Shown here piece by piece: positions 1 through 13,465 of a stretch of DNA of 64,000 nt. The notes under the pieces were generated by a model that made no database searches, was not told the origin of the DNA, and worked only from the letters and a program-made list of their open reading frames with translations. This DNA comes from Syngnathus acus (Eukaryota > Chordata > Actinopteri > Syngnathiformes > Syngnathidae): NCBI RefSeq assembly GCF_901709675.1, contig NC_051095.1:865001-929000 (forward strand), read 5' to 3'. Each line of letters starts with the position of its first letter. The first letter of the stretch is position 1. A program made the position numbers and the translations under genes.

Positions 1-2144
1 TTTTATGATGGGGTAGGGGGGGGGGGCAAAGTGATGTGGTGGAGAAAAAGCTTCATTTTCCTCGACTTGGCCCAAACTATTCAAATATTTTTTTCCCCAC
101 CTTTTTTTGCCGCTCTCTTCCTTGAAGAGTCGCTTGAACGCAGCAAGCTTTTAGCGCAAGATCGGCATTTTTCAGGTCACGCCCGCATAGCATTTTCAAC
201 TGGTCCAGGTCGTGAAGTAACAAAGCAGCCCCGGAGTATTAGGCTTCGTTTTCTGTTTTGTCAAACGACTTGTTCCACTGCAAACTTTCCCAAAACGCCA
301 GTCGTAACGACGACGCGGCCCGCATCGACGACGGTCCCGATGTAAGCGATACGCCGGAAAGTGGACGCAGCTCGTGGCTGGCCCCCTTTTGTCGCTGCTC
401 ACTGGCACAGGCGGTGATTCCCTGTAACACTTGAGCTGCCACCGGTGTTCTCAGGGCACAAAAGCACCATCATTAACTTTTTGCTCCGTCGGAATGCTGC
501 AGCACGGCGGCCAACAAGCCCCCCCCCTCCTCCCCCGTCTCGCCCCCCTTTTTTCGGCTCGCCCTCATTTACTAAGACCAGGTGTGCAGACCCACAACAA
601 GAGGGAGGGGGAGCATCAGTGCGCACTATTTATTCACTGAGGTCTTTCTCAAGGTCTTGATTGGGTCGTTTGTTTGCTCAACTACCGATTGGCCGGCGAG
701 CAAATGAAAAGTCGGCCGACGAGACAAAGACAGTGCGCGCGTTTTTTTTTTTTTGCGCCGGGGTGCTCCTGTGGCATTCGATACCGCCAAGGCCGCCGCC
801 GATGGGGGCGAAAGGGGGCGGGGCCAGCGGAAGGTCATTGAAAGTCGCAGGTGGGAGAAATCCATTCCAATTTCACTTTATTGCTCGTAAACCTTTTTCC
901 GTACCGCAATTCATGTTGTGTATTTTAGGTCCTATTATATTTTGGTTTGAGCATCCGTGCTCCATTTTGCCACGTTTTTTCATGGCGGTTGTGGTAGACT
1001 ATTGATTGCTGTCCTTTTTGCGTGTTTCCCCACGGAGGACACTGCACGCCCATCCGTGTGTGGTTGCCGCATCGGATCCGGGAGGGCTCATGTGCAAGAA
1101 ACTGTGAATTCTGTGTGATGTGTCACTTTGAATCCGGTCCCAGAGAATGTGTGAATGACTCATTGTGAGTGCGTGTGTATGTGTGTGTGAGGGTAATTGG
1201 GAGGCGGGCGGGTGGGGTACCGGGCCGGGCCTGGCAGGTTGAGCGAGTTGCTTAAAAACTCTTTTCAGGGGAGACGCAGCAGGCGTGGAGGGAGACGGGG
1301 GCCGGTGGAGTGGGTGGGGTGGGGAGACCAGGACTAATTGGCACTAATTGAATTGGATGTGCTGATCAGATGGGAGGCTGTGGAAGTAATCGGAGTTGTC
1401 ACAGTAGATAACGCAGGGCTGTCCCAGAGTGTCCGCCTCATGTGACAGCCTGTAACATAGCCTGTGAGAGGGCAGCGGCCCCCTTTGTCCACGCAACAAA
1501 GGTTGCCAACTACAGCGAGCGGCGAGCGGGAGGCGGGGGGGCAAACAGGCGAGGAAGTCAGCAAAGAGAATGAACAGGACGCTCCAAACAAGTGCAGGCG
1601 GCTTGTTTACAAATGCGGCGAGGGAGACGACGCACCGGTTCTCGGACTTTTCATTTCCTGTCCGGGTGGTTGTTTGATTTTTGACATTTGAAAAAGGCTT
1701 CAATGCAACTCCGACATTCCTCAGCAAATTTACAAAAAGTGTCAATGGGCAAGAAAATACCTTTGGAGGACTTTGCAGCAGAAGCACGTCAATCAAAACG
1801 ATTTTCCAAACGCAAGTGCTTAACGGTTCTGTTGAAAGAAAAAAAGAAAAAACAGATCAACTTCACTGCTGTCCAATTAAGCAACATTTCTCAGCGTGCA
1901 CATCTGACTCACACACACACATTTATACACACATGCACACGCCGTTCACGAGAGAGTGGCGAGCGAATTTGCGTCGGCTCGCGCACTTCGGGAAGACTGA
2001 GACGTGCGAGTGTGCGGGACTAAGCCCTGGCGAAACCTACTGCGAAGGTCACCACCTTTACAGAATCAGCGCCTCTGCTTGGCAGGGCTAATGGCGGGGC
2101 CCTGCAGCTGCACAGGGACCAGGAGGGGGAGGGGGGATGGGGGG

Positions 2145-2162
2145 GAGGGAGGGAGGGAGGGA
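2145..2162. repeat. (GGGA)n microsatellite
   Basis: A short purine-only GGGA run continues a G-rich patch that starts near 2120. It is simple sequence with no coding signal. Confidence 0.8.
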
Positions 2163-2979
2163 GCCACATGAAGAGTGCAGAAAATGAAGGACAAAGCGTG
2201 AGATAAATGGGAGGCAAGTTGGAGATCTCCCGAGTTCAGTGTTGATGGTGCGCTTGAGGTCCCACAAGGGGTAGCAAGACAGTTTTTCTTTTCTTTTGAC
2301 TCACTTTGTTTGTCAGTTGTTTTTTGTGAATTGCTTCAATTTATTTCCGTTTTTTTCCGTTTGTATATATATATAATTAATATTTATTCCATTTTTACTC
2401 ATAATTATTATTTTAAATTATATATATATATAATAATTTTTAGTATTAATATTATTGCTTTCTTGCACAATTGTTGTACTGTCAATTTACGTTCTAGTTA
2501 GCACTGACTGCACTCCTTTTGTTGTTGCAATAATTTAATAGCAAAAGATTGAATTGACAACTAGACACAATCCTACTGCAACTGTCCAAAGTGCCACATG
2601 GGTTCGTTCTTCTTTCCATGGCAGGTGGCAACTGCTCGGTGTCAGATGGCAGCGTTAGAGTGACACCTACAGAGCGGACTGAGCTGACTCACAAACTTCA
2701 CTTGTTGTCATGTGGACAGACAAAATAGTTTTGTTTTGCATATAGTTGAAGATAATATGCATATTGGTCCACTGAATGGACCTTGAAATATCTCCAACGA
2801 GCTTTGGCTGTCCAAATAAGAAACAAGCACAATTCATTGTTTTTGTGAGGACAAAAGATAAAAAACGACACGGTTCGTAATTATAGGACAAATGGTGTTG
2901 TGTTGGGGATTTTTTTGTTCCTAACCGATTAACAAGAGACATCCAGACCAATTCTTCTGACATTTAAAAGGAGAACATT

Positions 2980-3222
2980 CATTCGCTCGCTCGTTCGTTC
3001 GTTCGTTCGTTCGATCTTTCGTTCGTTCGTTCGTTCGTTCATTCATTCATTCATTCATTCATTCATTTATTTATTTACTGTCCACGGTTTTCTCTATTTA
3101 TTTATTTATTCATCCCTGTATTTATTTTTTTATTTATGTTTGTTTATCTATTTATTTCTTTATCTCGTTACCTCTTTATTTATTTATTTATCGCTCAATT
3201 TATTTATTTATTTACTATCCAT
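2980..3222. repeat. Compound tetranucleotide microsatellite
   Basis: The tract begins as CGTT units, changes to CATT units near 3040, then to interrupted TTTA units up to about 3222. The stepwise unit change (CGTT to CATT to TTTA) looks like CpG decay and slippage within one expanded array. Confidence 0.9.
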
Positions 3223-5034
3223 GGTTTTCCTTCTCTTCATGTAGGCACTGATCAATTTGTCCCACCTTGATATCCTGTTTCTAGCCCTGGACGGCTTTTG
3301 AGGTCTGTTTTTTTTCCGCGGGAGCGGACGATGAAAGAGTGTGGGGCCACGCTGATTTCCGAGCAGCGCGCAAACGGCGGCTACGACGGAGTCACCAGAA
3401 GGCCAGCCGTGTCTGCGAGGCGCCGCTGTCAAGAAGCATCTCTCGTCTCATCTGGGCTCTGCCTGGCATCCTCCTCCGCCATTTCCTGGGAATACAGATG
3501 GCGTCAGCCGCCATCTTGCGAAGGGACACGACTGACGTGGCTCACGACCCCGGTGGCCTCCCGTTGACCCCGGCCAAGTTCTGCCATCTCTCTAAAACCC
3601 CAATAATCCAATCACGCAGCCGTCGTCGCTGAGCCGCTGCGGCCGAGTTTCCGTCACGCCTTCAAAGATCTCGACGGTGGCGCTCACGTGCTTTAGCGGT
3701 GTTACGAGCCACCCACGTGGGTCCCTGGCTCTCTGCCTGGAGACGCCCGTGCCTCCCAGAGCTGCAACAAGGTACAACTATTTCGTTACGAGTTCGTCTG
3801 GGTGGCAGGCCAATGAATAAAACAGGAAGCAAGTCGAGCAAAAGTGGCCAAAATGTCAGGAACTCCAAAATAATGATACATGTAGGATTCAGGGGAAAGC
3901 TGAGTTTGGGGGGTTGCTATCGGTTGGAATCGTCACGTCTGTGAGAAAAAGCTTTTTGACCCATGTGTTGCCCTGTTCCTGTTGTGTTCCTGTGCCCGCT
4001 ATCAGGAGGAGGAGAGACGGAAGCGCGATCCCGATTCCCCCGTTCACGTCTCGTCTTGTCTCGAGAGAGGAAACACACACATGTAAGTCAAATTTATTGC
4101 TCTTCATGGTTAGATGAGAAGTTCCATACGTGGCTACAATGACGTGTTCTCAGTTGTCGCTTAACGTTGACTAGAGCGCTAGCTTAAGCGGCGTCCGAGC
4201 AATTTGGTCTGCTTAACCCTTCCAAAGATGGGCAGAAGGGGTGAGGCCAAATTTTCGGGTTTAGCGGAGGGAATGGGATTGGGCTTATCAGTGAAAGCAT
4301 AGAAATACGATAGAGGGCCGAGCACTGATCCCAGCGGGACTCCCCGAGTGACGTAGCAATATTGCCTTGCTTTACATGGTGCGTCCACTTTGACGGATCA
4401 AATCCAAACCCAAAAAATGCTGAGGCTGTAATACAATCCACGTTTGGCGGCCATCTTGGGGGAGTCACACACTCGCCTGTCTCGTGTGCCGACAAAAACA
4501 TTTGGCGGCCATCTTGTTTGTCACAGTCAACGGTAGCAAAAGCAGCAGCACTGGGGGTGATGAGAGCAATATTGAGCAAGTGTCCAATAACAGAAGTTGC
4601 AAGTCGAGTGACAGATGAGTCGTCCAATTTAAAATTGAACGTCCTACATAAAGACAGGCGGCCATCCCTCCATCTTGGTTTTCTATTTTGTCCAAAAGTA
4701 AGTCGGGCCGCAGGTGACTTTTATATTTTGCGTGTGGAGAGGCTTGAGGGCCCGCAGCGTCCTGCCGCCGCCGCCGCCGCCTTGGCCAAAGCAGGTGTGA
4801 CGGTGCGGCACCTCCTGTTTTGTCATCCGTTCACACCTACTCGGGGCCGGGCGTGACGGGGCGTGCCGGCCAGCGCCAGTGCCGGCTGACCCCGGGCGGG
4901 GTGGCGGCTGCCAAACGCTGCTGAACGCTCGGCAGCGGGAGACGCACGCGCATCGTCTTGATGATGGCGGGAGACAGGAGGAAGGCGCTCTCCTCTCTTT
5001 GTTTGCGCTCGCTGCAGTGACAGTGACAGTGGCG

Positions 5035-5148
5035 TGGCATGTTTTGACCAAAATGCAAGATAACAACACACAAATGTGCCACCAGCTTTACTGGCATGTT
5101 TCGACCAAAATGCAAGATAACAACACACAAATGTGCCACCAGCTTTAC
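5035..5148. repeat. 57-bp tandem duplication
   Basis: Two head-to-tail 57-base units (5035-5091 and 5092-5148) start with TGGCATGTTT and end with CCAGCTTTAC. They differ by a single T/C substitution near base 11 of the unit, so the duplication is young. No coding function is apparent. Confidence 0.95.
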
Positions 5149-8100
5149 ATCATCTGGACCGCCGTAAGCATCCTTTTGGACTGTTTGACTAGCTTTATTT
5201 TTTTGATTCTGTTTTGACTTTTGAAACTCGGTTAGGTTTCTGTCCCCCAAAATGTTAGTTTTTATTAGTTGTAATATATTTATTTATTTATATATTCATC
5301 CCCCAAATGCTTTGTTTTGGTTGAGTTTTTATTAGTTTATTTATTTCTTTATTTTGTGGAGTATTAATTGAGTACAGAATATCAGGATCATTCTTTTTTT
5401 TTTTAAGTTACAAATGCACAGCAATACTGACCAAAATAAAAAAGAATCCCGAATGTATGCAAAGACTGAAATGAAGGACATTTTCTCTCGAGCTAGTTTT
5501 ATGTCAGTAAGATGTAGTTTCCGTAATCTTTCAAGCATTTTTGTTCATATTTGATTTCCTTTTTCCTTGGTCTTGTTGAAGTCTAACCACCTTGATCTGG
5601 ACCAGTTCTCCCGGGCAGACTGAACGGACGTGGCAACGCACGGAGGTCGAACTCGGATTGGACGAACCCGATACGACATTAAACGGTAAAAGCTTGCGTC
5701 CGACTCAACGCTGGCACAAAAGCGTCCCAGCTGCTGCGCTTCTCATCAAGGTAATTAGCCGTCATGGCAGAATGGCCGACCTGTCTTTGCCTGACACCTT
5801 TTGGCTCTCAATTGTGGCCTTTGTGGCGGGCGTCTCGCATTTAGCCTCCACGCGCACAATGGGCCGCCTCGCCGGGGTCCCTACCTGTGAAAGGAAGCGG
5901 TCGCCCCCCCCCCCCATGTCCAGACCCTTCCCTCTCCCGTATTGTGGTAGATTCTTCCTTGCCTGCGCTTTGCTGGCTCTTGTGTGCGTCGCTATTTGTC
6001 TGTTTTGCTGTGTTTGGGAAAACAGCGGCCATTCACGGCGGTGTGGACGGAACCCTTTTCCACGTTGCCCTTCTTTGTCCTTTTGTGGCCCGGTGCGAGG
6101 CGTCCCAGAATCCTCTTTGCTGCTTGTCAAGTGTTTGTTTGTTTTTTCTTCTCCCATTCTGCCCCGAAATGTTCTTGAATCGGCAAGTGCTTTGGTGGCT
6201 AATGGCGACAATTAACGCAAATAGTTTGGAATTAGCTGTCAGTGGCAAAATGCTGGTCTGGTTGGTGCCTAAGGCCAACAGATTTGGGTTCGGACTCATT
6301 TGGAAAAAAAACAAAAAAACATCAAGGTACTTTACTGTGTCAGTTGACACAAATATTTTTTTCTTTTGTGTGCCAACGCAATCAAAATCAGTGAGTACAG
6401 CGAATGAGTACTTTTGATTTTGCTACCTTCACTTTTTAATTAATTAGCAGCAAGAAAGGCTGAACAATGTTAATAGAATAGAAAAAATGTTAAAAAATAG
6501 ATTCCACCTCAATATTGTGATAGGATTTTTTTGGGTCATTTCCTTGTGTATTTTTTTAAAAAACACACGCACACAAGCAATACAAGCAATGTGTTATAAA
6601 CAATATTCGAAATATTATCTTTCAGTCTTATAGTTTAGAAAATGTAGCAAAGGCAGATGAACCATGGAATCAAAATGAAAGTCTCAGGTTTGTTAACATG
6701 CGAGACATACATTGAAATTACAACAATAATATCTTTCTTTTTTTTTCAAACTGTGTTTTGTCAACAAATCACGTGGAAAAACGTAACTATGCAAACCGGT
6801 CAATAATAATAAAATAAAGCTGACAGCTGAGCAAAATGAGGCATTTTTCTTTTGTTTTTTAAAAATTCGCTATTTGAAAATGGCACTGCGATGAATTGTT
6901 CAGGGCGAGTGGCAGAAGCGCATCACACCAAACTTGTTGCATGTGAGGGAAGGCAAAGAAGGCAAAGGCATCGGGACGTGGATAATATCCACTATCGCCA
7001 TCGTCTTTTAAAGCGGATCCAAGTAGGACTTAAAAGACGGCGCCATTAAAAAAACAACAACATTCTTCTCTCCCGAGGTGTCGCTCGGCCCAGCCGGAGT
7101 ACGGCGGCCGAGGCGCATTTAAGATCTCACCCGAGCCGAGGTAAGAAGGTGATTGACGTGCTTCATTCTGGAAGTATTTGCGGCAGGCAGGTCGCTTTTT
7201 GTTTTCGCACCTCCCTCCACACAGGCGTGCCGAAGCGCGCATCAATAAATTCTCGCCCGCCTTTTATGCCATTGTATAAAAGCGTTCGTCTCACCTTTGG
7301 CTCAGACGCCATTTTGGCGTCTTCACACCGTTTCACATTACATATTAACTTTATTTAGCGCCACCGATGAGAGGCCCTGCTAGCTTGCCACTTTGCACCA
7401 TTCATTTTTTATTGTTTTCCCTTTACCGAGGTGTCATCGTCTGGAGTCGAGTAATGAGTAATGGCTCTGCCGTGCGGGCGAGTCTGAGTCTGTGTGCCCG
7501 CGTGCGCGCGTGACTCACACTTGATTCATGGACGCTGACATCACCGAGAAGGATGACACACATCTGCTGCTGGATGGCAGCTCATCTTGCATTGTACAGC
7601 TTTTGAGCGACAAAAGCTTTTTTTTTTTTCTTTCAAAAAATGTGGAGCAACAGGTTATAAACTATTATATCGTTCGATCAGCCCAGCTTAACCGTCAATG
7701 GTACAATTTTTTTTTTCCCCTCATGTCGTAGCTTTAAAAAGATAATGCTGGATAAATTCTTCACAATAAAACAACATTTTATTTGAATATGAATTTAATC
7801 GAACTGCATCAGAGGTGCAGATGTATGCTAATGGGGAGATTTTGCTGAAGAGTGGTTCAAGCTAGCAGTGTTAGTTTGTTATGCTAACTAGTCAGGAACA
7901 AACCTAGCCGTCTAGTAAAAACACCGTTTGATATCATGATGTATTTTTGGATTATATAAGACACAGGATTGCATTGGTTTACACACTCTACGATGGGCTG
8001 AAAATAGAAGAGCAAGACTTAGTTGGGTCTACTTATGGTGAGCGCAATTAGCTTGATGTCGTTTCCGCCGACTCCTCACGAGCAGTAGTAATAATGGATG

Positions 8101-8426
8101 GTTGGAATTAATATTTAAGAATCATTGTTCCCACAAGTAATTACGATTTGTCGACGCAAAAGGAAGACAAATTTACACAATGCCGGCACATTTCTGGGTC
8201 TTTGTGTGTGCATGGATCATCGCTGAAAAGGATGCCAATCAGATTTTAAAAAAGATTGGTCCACTTTTGTTCAGTCCACATTAAGGAAGGATCTCCACGT
8301 AGAATTCCAAACTAAATTCACCCTTTAATTGGTACATTCTCGGCGAGAGGTCAGACGTCAGTCAAAGCCATATTTCTCATGAGAATAAAAATCTCAAATT
8401 GGACACACAGGTTGGTTGATGTACCT

Positions 8427-8441
8427 TGTGCCATCTGGTGG
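8427..8441 (-). promoter_or_regulatory. CTCF-like motif (14/15)
   Basis: On the minus strand this reads CCACCAGATGGCACA, which fits the core consensus CCASYAGRKGGCRSY except at the last base. Occupancy is not shown by sequence. Confidence 0.4.
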
Positions 8442-10129
8442 AAGACATGTTGCTGGCATACATACTTTTTTATGGAGTAAATAAATCATTTTGCCACATT
8501 GTTTAAAAATAACGGAATTCAATAAGCATCATTTGACGTATAAATCAAGAATGTGTTGTGCTATTTTTTTCGGTAAAACGTGATTTTGACTTATTTTCAG
8601 TCAAATGTGGCATATTTCCTTTTTTAAAACGCTGTTTTGAGTCATTTCACCAAACATAATAATGCTGTCATAGCAGTGGCTTTGTTCAATAAAAGCCCAA
8701 TTATTGTGGCAGCAACTATACTAACTGTTGATGACAAAAAAAAATTATTCACTGAAGGGTTGATGGCTGAGCTGTGGCCTATCCCAGCTGATTTTTGGAC
8801 AAGTGGTGAGGTACACACCGTATTATTATTTGAACACATACAGTGCAGCAGCACACGTAGACAGACAATATTACAATGCTTGTAATCATGTATTCTTTAT
8901 CATCTGTCAAGAAAATATCACTGCAGCTGACATTTCATGTGTATTTACTGTGTTTTTTGTCACCTGGTAGCCAAGGCGCACATTGAAGCATGCAAACACA
9001 ATACATAGACCGTTTAATTCTTTCCGTTCTCTAAGTTACAAAGTACAATACTTTGAAACACTATTTTTTTTTTTTTTATTAAAAAAAAAAACATGTTACA
9101 AAAAAGTGGGCATATTTTTTGGGGGTTACGGGAATGAATTAAAAGCATTTTCATTCATTTAAAAATGGAAAGATGATTGTTTGCTGTTGTTGGGATTGTG
9201 AGTGCATTTTTTAGCCTCAATTAAAAAGATTCGATGATTTCTAGGAATAAATAAGAGAACCAGGTCTATAACATTTCTTCTTGTTTTTAAACATTTTGCA
9301 CTACGAGTAGTTTTGCACATTTTGCACCAATTTATTTCTTTTCTTAAATTTGCAAACTATAAAGTATTTAATTTTTATTTTTGGAATTCATTTAAATAAC
9401 TGAACTGAATGTAAATGATAAAATAGCAAATATTGGCAAAAGAAACTAGTTTAAAATAAAATATTTAAAATGTTAATTTCACCCTATTTTAATTTTAGTT
9501 ACGTATACCTCATGACTTCCACAACATTCTGTCTGTATTAAAACTCAAATGTGATCCACCTTGAAGAAAACAAAGTAAATGTCTGGCATTTATTTGACGT
9601 ATTAATTTAATTCATTTTTTTAAAATAATTTTTTATTTAGATAATTTTTTCATTTTTTATTTAATTTCTTTTATGGTAGATCGATCGGTGGGTGGGTAGA
9701 TGGATAGCTTGATAGAGAGAAACATTCCAATTTGTTTTTAAACTGAAGCCAAATTAAAGGAGTGAATAAAAATGCAGCCGGTTTGAACAATGCGTAGAAA
9801 TTTAGAGGTTCTTCTGTAAACGAACATAGAGTCTCATTTAACAGTTTATCGGATGTTCGTCATTTTTGATTGGACGTACTGTAAGGCCGCTGTTGTCCTC
9901 CAGCGACAGGTGGCGCTGCAGCTAAATGATAAGCCTCAGCGGCTGCCTCTCTTCGTTCTCGTCAGCCTGCCCTGTGCCGGAGAGACAAGAGAACCTTTGA
10001 CCGGAACTGCGGCGGCTGTTAGCATTGCTAATTTAGCTGCTAACTGGCTTTTCGTTTCCTTGCTCTTTTTTTTAATTTATTTATTTTTTTCCTGTCTCAT
10101 GCGTCAAGTGTCCTGTCTCATGCGGAGCG

Positions 10130-11775
<1,646 letters not shown>

Positions 11776-12280
11776 GGGACACAACTCGAGGGGGGGGGGG
11801 GCTCAGGTGGGAATCGTGGATGCGTTTGAGTAACTGTGGTTAAAGAGGAGGCGCTAATCGTGTGATCTGGCGCCTGCTGCATCTGACCGTCTCCGTTCGA
11901 AACGTGTCGGATTTCTGCGAGACGCCGCCCGAAATCTCGTCGTAGGTTGCCCGTACGGCCGTGTAAAAGTTCCACGGAAAGGTTGGAAGATGATTTCGGA
12001 AAGCCTGGAAGCAATTGGGCGATATAGCAAGGTGTCCCGACGGCTGCAGTTCAAAGACGCGTAGCAGCGCTTGGCCCACTGGACTGTTTTGGACATTTTT
12101 CTACCTTGACTTGAGCATCTGGAGCCTGAAGATGTCAATGAGAAACTTTGTGGCACATGACTGGAGGCAAGTGGAGTAAAATCATCTTGACTGCTCTGAG
12201 GAGGTACTTGAGCCGGACTTTGCTTGTTTTTTTTTTGTTTTTTGTTTTTATGCATTGCTCCAATTATGACGTCACGTTTG

Positions 12281-12551
12281 CAGGGGTGGCGGACTCGAGT
12301 CATGTGACTTGACTTGAGTCAGATTTGGGTCGCGGGTTTTACAACTAATGACTCGCTTGGCTGTAATTTACAAACGGCTCCGTTTGATTTGGTATTCATT
12401 GGGCTGGTTCAGGGCCATTTAAAAAAAAAAAAAAGATTGTTGTTTAGCTAACTAATGCAAGTACATAGTAGCTAACGTGAAATTGAGGTGACGCTCAAAG
12501 TTGACTTGCTTCATTTTGGCCACAAATCTCAAAAGGTTACTTCCACCTCTG
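12281..12551. mobile_element. hAT-like nonautonomous element
   Basis: The left end begins CAGGGGTGG and the right end closes with CCACCTCTG, giving imperfect 9-bp terminal inverted repeats of the CAGNGGTGG type typical of hAT elements. The interior has no transposase and carries repeated GACTTGAGTC-like blocks. The flanks do not show an obvious 8-bp target duplication, so the exact borders or class may be off by a few bases. Confidence 0.5.
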
Positions 12552-13434
12552 CTATTGCCAATTAAAAGCATTTTAGGACAAATATGCATTCGTTGGATCA
12601 CAGCTTCAGTCTTGATTTGTGATTGCCAGCCTTGCCGGAGCTTCCCCCGGTTGAACGTTGGTCCTTAGCAAAGATGCAGTCAGTTTGCGTGTGTTGCGCA
12701 ATGGCTCCAGAAATGAGGCCAACCGCTGCCGATTAGAGACGGACGGGAGCCGCTGCTCAAACCTGCTCAGGGCCAGAATGAAAACGAGCTCATGTTCTGC
12801 CTGGCACTTAACAAGAATCTCATTTGAACTCTTGGCTTTGCTTGCCACTGATAGGAAGAAAGAAAAATGACCAATACGGATGCTTTCAGTTCTCCGGTTC
12901 ACATTCTTCCATTTCGCTGCTGTTGGGTATTTGGATCAAATTGGAGAAAGTAAAAACACCGTTGTTGTTCTTTTTTAATACTGCATATTCAGAAAAACAA
13001 AAACCTAAAGAGCCTGAGTCCGGTATAACCTCCGATTCTTGGCGTATGTGTGACCTTTTGACTCTGCTGCCCTCTACCGACGAGTTGGGGGAACTGGAAA
13101 GCCAAGCTCGGAAAAGAGACTGCAAGCGCCCTGGTTGTCTTGTTCATATTTCATGAGCAACCTTGCCCAGGACCTTGCGCCCTCGAGGGGGGTTAGGACT
13201 CCGCTTGTGTTCTGTAAGTGCGCTAAATCCCTCCCGCATTGCTCGACATTTGGAAGAGCCTCTCTCTTGTTCGCGCTCCTCTTTCATCGGCTTCTCCTCG
13301 CCTGCGCGCTAATGCACCGTGGCATGGCACGTTCGGCAGCTTGGAGTCACAGTGCGGCTCCGGCTCCGGACGGTGACCGCACAGCGACCTCGCCAACCCG
13401 GCCGCCCGGGCAGATTGCGCACTCGGCGATGAAG

Positions 13435-13437
<3 letters not shown>

Positions 13438-13462
<25 letters not shown>
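13438..13462. repeat. (GA)n microsatellite
   Basis: A pure dinucleotide run in noncoding sequence. It accounts for the RERERE-type translations seen in the overlapping open frame. Confidence 0.9.

Positions 13463-13465
<3 letters not shown>

Larger units (their letters stand above)
1..10129. other. Gene-free stretch upstream of tex261
   Basis: I found no exon with recognisable protein similarity on either strand. The open frames here, the longest at 5592-6215, lack splice logic, are compositionally biased and overlap other frames. Contents I can name are homopolymer and microsatellite tracts, a 57-bp tandem duplication near 5.1 kb, several CCGCCATCTTG-type motifs (3507 and about 4446-4520), a CTCF-like motif at 8427-8441, and AT-rich unannotated sequence from 8.5 to 9.8 kb. 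Distal regulatory elements or noncoding exons of tex261 could be hidden here but cannot be shown. Confidence 0.6.

Noticed and set aside
1344-1796. 150-codon minus-strand open frame
   Set aside because: No recognisable domain, no upstream or downstream exon logic, overlapping frames on both strands.
5592-6215. 207-codon open frame
   Set aside because: No family similarity, Ser/Pro/Cys-rich composition, and equally long frames on the other strand.
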